Position numbers and translations under genes: made by a program
Shown here: one piece after another, positions 58,264 to 64,000 of the stretch
Layout of the letters: every line of letters starts with the position of its first letter
How positions within the stretch are numbered: the first letter of the stretch is position 1
Notes under the pieces: model-generated
What the model was told of the DNA's origin: nothing
The model's input: only the letters and a program-made list of their open reading frames with translations
Database searches by the model: none
Assembly: GCF_002575655.3 (NCBI RefSeq)
Contig: NC_053039.3
Location: forward strand, 238,802,622 to 238,866,621
DNA: 64,000 nucleotides
Origin: Aegilops tauschii subsp. strangulata
Lineage: Eukaryota > Streptophyta > Magnoliopsida > Poales > Poaceae
Direction: 5' to 3'

Positions 58264-60794
58264 TGTAACATCCCAAATTTTCAATTTGGAATGTTATACA
58301 TTAGATCATCATGCATAAAATATTTTATTGCATTTTGTTTTGCGATCCTAGAAATTCTACGCAACTCAAGGACCCATAGAGAGAGTTGGGGATTTCGTTA
58401 TTTTCATATTTGGGTTTTCTCAAATTTTGAAAATAGGATCATTTGTTTTAATTATTTTCTCTCCGAAAATATTTCATATCAAATATATGAGAGGGGATAA
58501 TATGACTTCTCCAAAAATAATGAAATATTGGAGGAAAATATTAAAAAAAATTGATTTTATTTGGATTTTATTTGAATTAGGAAAAATACGCGTTTTCCAA
58601 AATTGCATTTTAGGCCCAAATAAATGTTCATCTTGTCCGGCGTATTTTTAGAGGACGGGGAAAATTTATTTCGGGATTTTTGGAGTCTGTTTAGTATTTA
58701 TTTTCTTTCTTTTTCTGCACGTCCGATTAAAAAAACGAACCGACCTACCGGGCCGTGTCCGGCTAGGACTCTGGCCCGGCCGGCCTTTATAAGCCGGGAG
58801 GCCGAGCCCCGCAGCCCAGCCCGAGCCGCCCGCCCACCCCGCGAAACCCTAGCCGCCGCCCCGCCGCCGCCGCTGCCCCTCGCCGGACCTCGCCGCCGCC
58901 GAAGGTAGCCACCTGCGCCGCTGCCGGTTTTCTTCGGAAAACCGTGGTTTTTTTGGAAACCGCGGTTTGTTTTTTATAGATCGGTTTAGTTTTTTCCGGT
59001 TTATTTATTTTGCGGACGTTTGTCCATACGTTCGTTTAAACGAACGATTTTCGTCGTTTAACCGCAGACAGCGAACGTTCGTTCGTTAGCCTGTTCGTCA
59101 GTTTTTCTTTTTCTCGGATTTTTCACGATTATTTTCGATCGCGATTTCCGATCTGTTTTTCGTTTTAGTATAACTTTTCGCTCGTTTATCGGAATCAGGC
59201 GAGTCAAGCGCCTAGAGTTTCGTCTCGAAACCCTCTTTCTGATTAACCAACTCAAACAAGTTTTTGCTACTGTAAAATTTGACTTAGGTCCAGATTAGTG
59301 AATGAAGCTTGTTTCTTTCGCCGTTTGAGTGTCGTTGCTTCGTTCGATTTGATTCTTTTTGCAAACCGGAGTTCTTAAGTTGAACTTTTTGGTTAGATCT
59401 TTTATTTTGAGTTTTATCCGTGCACCCTTGCTTGATTGCTTATGTATGTATTGTTTGTTTGCGATAGAGTACCCGGAGTGCGAAGCGTGCTACTACGAGT
59501 CTCTAGGTTTCATGGATCATCAGCAAGGCAAGTAACACTTTGATCATACCTCTTTACCACCCAGTTTTATTGCATTAGATCAATCCTCAAACTATTGCAT
59601 GATTAGGATCTGATTAAAATATGGGTTTTGGGAAGTAGATGAGGTAGTACCTATTGCCCTGTTTATATCAAACCATTGGGAGTTACTTCTACGTTTGCTT
59701 ATATTGCTATGCTATGCTCGTAGGCGTGGATTGGGTTTGAGTGAATTTTTCCATGACAGATGTGAGATTGTTAATTAATGGTTCAACTTAAGGCACCTGG
59801 AGAAACCAGTGTTGCCTGTATTTTTGGATATCCCGGAGTACCCGCGTGATCGTCCTATGGACCGCCACCCAGACTCAAAGGGATCATGAGATTATTCATG
59901 CTAGAAACTTCCGTGTGCAGCCACAAGCTATTATGGGCTCTAGCATAGTTGAGTAGGTTACATGACCTCTTGAAGAGGTGGGCTAGCAGATGTAGGGGAA
60001 AGTAGGTGTAACTGTCCACCCGGAGTAAAGAGTATTGTTTCTGAAAGACTGTGTCTCGGTCATCCGTTTCTCAAACACCATGTAGTGCGAGAAATCAAGC
60101 GGAGGCGATCGAGTCTTGTGGGGAAAAGTGCGCAAACCTCTGCAGAGTGTACAATCTAATCATGGTTAGCCGTGCCCCCGGTTATGGACATCTTGAGTAT
60201 CTAGTTCTTGGATTATCATGTGAATCTCATCATCATGTTACTTAATTTAATTTGATTGGGTTAATCACGTTCTTAATTGGGATTGAGTTGGAGGTACCTT
60301 CTCAATGTTTAACAACCACCATGATAGTTAAATAAAATTTATTCCTTTGTGGTAGGGAAAAATTGGCTTTTCGCAAAACTGTAACCATAGAGCTTTCCAC
60401 CAGCCAAACATGCATGTAGTGATAGCATTATTCTGTTCATTACTCTCTATGTGTTACATTGCCAGCATATTCCATGTGCTGGCCCGTTTTCGGGCTGCAA
60501 CTTATCATGTTGCAGACTTTTCAGACGATGAGTATGGTGCCATAGGTCGTGGTCTTATACTCAGTGATGCCGTTGGAGTTGATGGACTCACTTTATCTTC
60601 CAAGCCTTCCGCTGTTATCGTTTTAGCCTTAAGCCGTATTTATTGTATTAAATTCTCTGATTGAGACGTTCGATTTAATAAGTGTGTGATTGCTACTCTA
60701 TTATAAATCTTCAAGTACTGTGCGTGTCAGCATTACCGATCCAGGGATGACACTGATGCACAGAGACTAGACTGTTTGAGGTCTGGTCGCTACA
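58264..60794 (+). mobile_element. Element F, 3' LTR
   Basis: 2531 bp, TGTAACATCC to CGCTACA, retaining the CpG-rich leader (58800-58930) missing from the 5' copy. Confidence 0.95.
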
Positions 60795-60799
60795 AGCGC

Positions 60800-61762
60800 T
60801 CAAGCAACCATGGTAAGGCGAGAAAGGGAGTCGACGTGGCCGCAACGCGGTTGCGGCAAGGCGTGAGCATCCATTAGGCCCAAATATTTAGCCGATCCGA
60901 GTGTAGGACTTATCTTGTTGATTTCATGGTGACTCCTGACGTTGCGCTAAAGCTGCGCGCCTGCTTGTGCGGCATAGCTAGACCGGCCCAGACGAGTTTC
61001 CCTCCCCTCATGCTTTCCTTAGTGCTCTACGTCCTCAGGTCCCGGCCCTCGAGCGAGCCCAGCCACCGCTGGTATGCCAGGTCGCGATGCCGTGGTCAAG
61101 GCCAGGGGGTGAGGGCTAGAGAGCCAGTAAGAGCTCCTGAGTCGCGATGCTCAGGAGCCCCCCTTTTCACTCGCAAGCGAATTGCACGGGAGAAAAGGAG
61201 ACTCGCGGTGCCGCTTGCTATCCTTCTCGTGGGATCCCTGTGAACTGGCACAAGAAGAAACACGGTTTGCCGTTATAGCTGTTAGCCTGCCGCTAGTTGC
61301 TCTCGATGAGGTGAAGGCACTGAGGGCCTGGTGAGGTGACGTGCGCGGGGCGTGCCGCGAGCCAGAGCTCGACCGCTCAGATTTGTCGGCGTGGCAGGGA
61401 CGGACCCATGCACCAGCGCCCTGCCTGTGTGGAGGACCCGGGGGAGGCGATGATCGGGCAGATGGTAGCAGTGGGCAGGTTAAGCATGGAGAGCGGATCA
61501 GCTTAGGTAAATGCAGGAAGATACATGCCACCGGGTCCGGCCCGAGCCGCTTGGGGATGATGCAGCCCAAGGGGCGCCCCCAACAAGGTAAGCTAAAGAC
61601 ATAAGCAAAAGGGATACATGCCACAGGGACGGACCCACATGGCCTGGGAATAATGCAGCCCGAGGGGCGCTCCCAGCTTAAACGAGCTTGGAAGATGTCA
61701 CCTGGTTCTGTAGACGAAGTAGAGTTGGTGCAGCTGAAGGCATGCGTTGAAGAAATGACTCC
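60800..61762 (-). other. Element E internal, region between truncated RT and antisense ORF
   Basis: No ORF I would support. It contains imperfect duplicates of GATACATGCCAC...ATGCAGCCC...GGGGCGC (61518-61590 and 61612-61678) and the segment repeated from 50547. RNase H and integrase would be expected here but are absent. Confidence 0.55.
61518..61678. repeat. Two imperfect tandem units in element E
   Basis: Each unit runs ATACATGCCAC, then a CGG/GGACGG stretch, GATAATGCAGCCC-like, GAGGGGCGC and a CCCA/CCAG end. The period is about 94 bases. Confidence 0.6.
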
Positions 61763-64000
61763 TCATGAGCCACCGGAGCCCTGAGCCTCGGGAGGCTCTG
61801 GGGGCTCGGGAGGTTCCTTGAAGACCGTCTCCATCTCCTCCAGGACGGCGTGGAACCTGGCCTCCTGAGCCGCCAGGATACGCCGCAGATCGCGTTGATG
61901 GGCTGACGCCACGCTCGGCAAGCCGAAGGGCATGCGAACGTAGCTGTGTGGTGGGCCGTCATAGCGGCCCACACGCGATGGCCAGAAGCGCTCCTGAGAT
62001 GCGGCCCTGTTGAGTCTGGGGACGTCGATGCAGACGCGCAGCTCAGCATCCTCGCTTGGATAGGGAGCTGCGCCTTGTGAGCGACTGCCGCCGCGCATGG
62101 CTCTTGCTTCTTGCAGTTCCTGAGTGGTCTTGGTGATGAACTCCTGAGTGGTGGGCACTCCTTGGCCTGTGCTCTCCTGAGGGACACGTGCTGCGAAGCA
62201 CGCCTCCAAGTGTTGCCCAAGCGCCTCCCTCGTGAGGTTGGCAAGGCCTGAGGCCCTCCAGAAGAGAGCCCCCGAGCCCTGCCTAAGGAGGGCGCCGAGC
62301 GCGCCTTCCTATGCGATGGAGGGAGGCGCCCCCTGAGCGGGCGCTGATCCTGACGAGGCTCCTGCCGCGACGCCATCCTCCTGAGGTCCTGCGCGGTGCA
62401 TCTGCTTCTTCTTGGGGATGGCCTCCGGAAGGCCTTCACTTCTGCTGTCGGGGTCGTCGATTGCTGCGGCTTGAAAGGCGCGCTCGAGGGAGCACACCGC
62501 ATCCCTCTCTTCACACGGGACCGTGATGATTCCTCCGCTTCCTGGCATCTTGAGAACGTTGTAGCCATGATGAGTGACTGCCATGAACTTGGCCAGGGCC
62601 GGATACCCGAGGATGGCATTGTACGGCAAGCGGATGTGCGCGACGTCCAAGTCGATGAGCTCAATGCGGTAGTTCTTGCGCTCCCCGAAGGTGACAGGCA
62701 GGCGGACCTACCCTATCGGTGTGGTGGAACCGTCGGTCACTCCTGAGAAAGGCTTGGTGGGCTGGAGCTGTTCACAGAGCACCTGGAGGTTGTCGAACGT
62801 GTCGACGGACAGGACGTTCAGCCTTGCGCCACCGTCGGTGAGGGTCTTGGTGACTTGCACATTGCTGATGACTAGGGAACACAGCATGGGGAGGACGCCA
62901 GCGGTGGCTGTGCACTTGAGCTAATCTGCCGAGTTGAAAGTGATGGCACACTGGGACCACCTGAGCGGGCGCGTGGCTTCGAGCTTGGGGAGCACCGCAT
63001 TCACCTCGCGAGCGAACTGTTTGAAGATGCGCTGAGAGGCTGGGGCCTGGGCGCCGCCCAAGATGCAGGCGATCGCACGCAGCTCCTGGAAGCCCCCAGC
63101 CCCCTCGTCCTGGTGGTGGTGGTCGTTCCTTCTTGGTGGCGGCAGCGGGGGAAGGCCGGTGTTACCCTGGGGGCGATCCTCATGAGGCGGGTCCCTCCAG
63201 GCGCCCTCGCGAGGTTGGTCCTGCCAGCGGTCCTCACGAGGCCGATCGCGCCACTCCTGGCGCGGGCAACGGTCGTCCCAGCGTCTGCCTCCGCGGCCGT
63301 AGCCCCGGTCGTTGCGCTCGGAGCATCGACCGTAGCGTCCTTCTCGTATGGCTCTGAGCTCTTGACAGTCGCTGGTGTTGTGGGTGTTCAGGTTGTGGAA
63401 GGCGCAGAACGGCCGGCTATTCATGGATGACTCGGGCTGATCTCTGCCCCGCTTGGTGTCGGGCTCCGCTGCGAGCACCACTGCCTCCTTGCGCTTCACG
63501 TCCTTGGCCTTGGCCTTCTTCTTCTCCGCGCCCACGGCTGGCAGCTCAAGGAGAGAGAGGCGCCCCTCCTCAGCTCTTGCGCACTTGGTCGCCAGGTTGA
63601 ACAGCTCCTGAGATGTGCAGAGCTCCTCGTGGATGGCGAGCTCTTCCTTCATCTTGACGTCGCGGACGCCATCGGAAAACTCGGAGATGATGGCCTCGTC
63701 CGTGACCTTGGGGATCTTGAGGCGGGTGTTGTTGAAGCGCTGGATGTACTTCTAGAGGGTCTCTCCTGGTTGTTGCTTGATGCGGCGTAGATCACCCGCG
63801 GCCGGTGGGCGGTCGCGAGTGCCCTGGAAGTTGGCGACGAAGCGGTCGCGCATCTCGTCCCGGGAGGAGATCGAGCCGTGCTGCAGGTTCAGGAGCCAGG
63901 AGCGAGCCCCATCCTTGAGAGCCATGGGAAACCAGTTTGCCATGACCTTTTCATCCCCGTTGGCCGCCTCGATGCTCAGCTCATAGAGCTGCAGGAACTC
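61763..64000 (-). pseudogene. gag-pol: gag-protease-truncated RT of element E (5' end beyond window)
   Basis: One minus-strand frame stays open from 64000 to a stop near 61763, except for TAG codons at 63752, 62921, 62708 and 62309. Capsid: MANWFPMALKDGARSWLLNL, DRFVANFQGTRDRP. Then FCAFHNLNTHNTSDC, a Cys/His motif in knuckle position, and an Arg-rich WRD-PRED repeat region. Protease: TDGGARLNVLS near 62845, a DGGA active-site form. The linker has LPYNAILGYPALAKF. RT begins with CIDVPRLN and SYVRMPFGL near 61930. It then turns into SAHQRDLRRILAAQEARF and ends in a PEPPEPPE tail, so fingers/palm with the catalytic Asp pair, RNase H and integrase are missing. The copy is non-autonomous. Confidence 0.85.

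Larger units (their letters stand above)
50641..60794 (+). mobile_element. Element F: Tekay/Del-like Gypsy retrotransposon nested in E
   Basis: Complete, 10154 bp, flanked by AGCGC at 50636-50640 and 60795-60799. Same family as C but with a far better preserved gag-pol. The two LTRs differ in length (2171 and 2531 bp) because of a deletion in the 5' copy. Confidence 0.96.
48256..64000 (-). mobile_element. Element E: Tat-like Gypsy retrotransposon, runs off window end
   Basis: The left edge is TGTCGGGTG at 48256, preceded by CACAC (48251-48255), the candidate target duplication. The 3' LTR, polypurine tract, antisense ORF, inserted F, and a minus-strand gag-protease-partial RT are visible. 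The primer site and 5' LTR are outside. An antisense ORF between pol and 3' LTR and a DGGA-type protease motif both fit the Tat lineage. Confidence 0.85.

Noticed and set aside
61678..62664. 328-codon minus-strand ORF in E
   Set aside because: Out of frame with the clear gag-protease-RT frame over the same bases; low-complexity Arg/Ser/Pro product.
1..64000. Host gene, CRISPR array or bacterial defence system
   Set aside because: All long frames trace to retroelements; no spaced direct-repeat array or operon structure exists.

Overview
This window is intergenic DNA from a large grass genome, almost certainly a Triticeae species (wheat, barley, rye or a relative). The clearest marker is a complete solo LTR at 2078-3813 that I recognise as the BARE-1/Angela/WIS Copia type. 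I find no host gene, rRNA, tRNA gene, CRISPR array or bacterial feature. Nearly every base belongs to LTR retrotransposons inserted into one another. Family names beyond Angela are not asserted; elements are lettered by structure.

Layout. The base layer is element D, an Athila-like element on the minus strand. It is seen only as internal pieces: 24201-24995, 43427-45364 and 46915-48255. Into it went: A (minus, start before the window to 24200); B (24996-43426, minus, TSD CTCGC); a plus-strand solo LTR (45365-46914, TSD TGTAC); and E (48256 to beyond the window end, minus). A carries the Angela solo LTR (TSD CATAA) in its body. In its 5' LTR it carries O (6764-23187, minus, TSD CACAT, primed by tRNA-Arg). 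O in turn holds I (6966-17337, plus, Athila-like, almost intact pol). B's 5' LTR holds C (31345-42317, plus, TSD TTGGA). E holds F (50641-60794, plus, TSD AGCGC). C and F belong to one chromodomain-bearing Gypsy (Tekay/Del-like) family primed by initiator tRNA-Met; F is nearly intact and C is decayed.

Coding content. I encodes gag (one frameshift, one stop) and an open protease-RT-RNase H-integrase frame. F encodes gag-pol with one stop and two small indels. E encodes gag-protease and a truncated RT with in-frame TAG codons. A and B look non-autonomous.

The most interesting layer is the accessory ORFs that are not gag-pol. O has a multi-exon antisense ORF with a Transposase_28-like region and a coiled coil. 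E has an antisense B3-like ORF with its own TATA box. I and D have ORFs preceded by what looks like an internal copy of the LTR promoter. C and F have an ORF upstream of gag ending in a coiled coil and acidic tail. B has an unknown ORF in the gag position. Several elements also carry internal copies of the polypurine tract. All motif calls are by eye; homology statements rest on recalled family features and were not searched.
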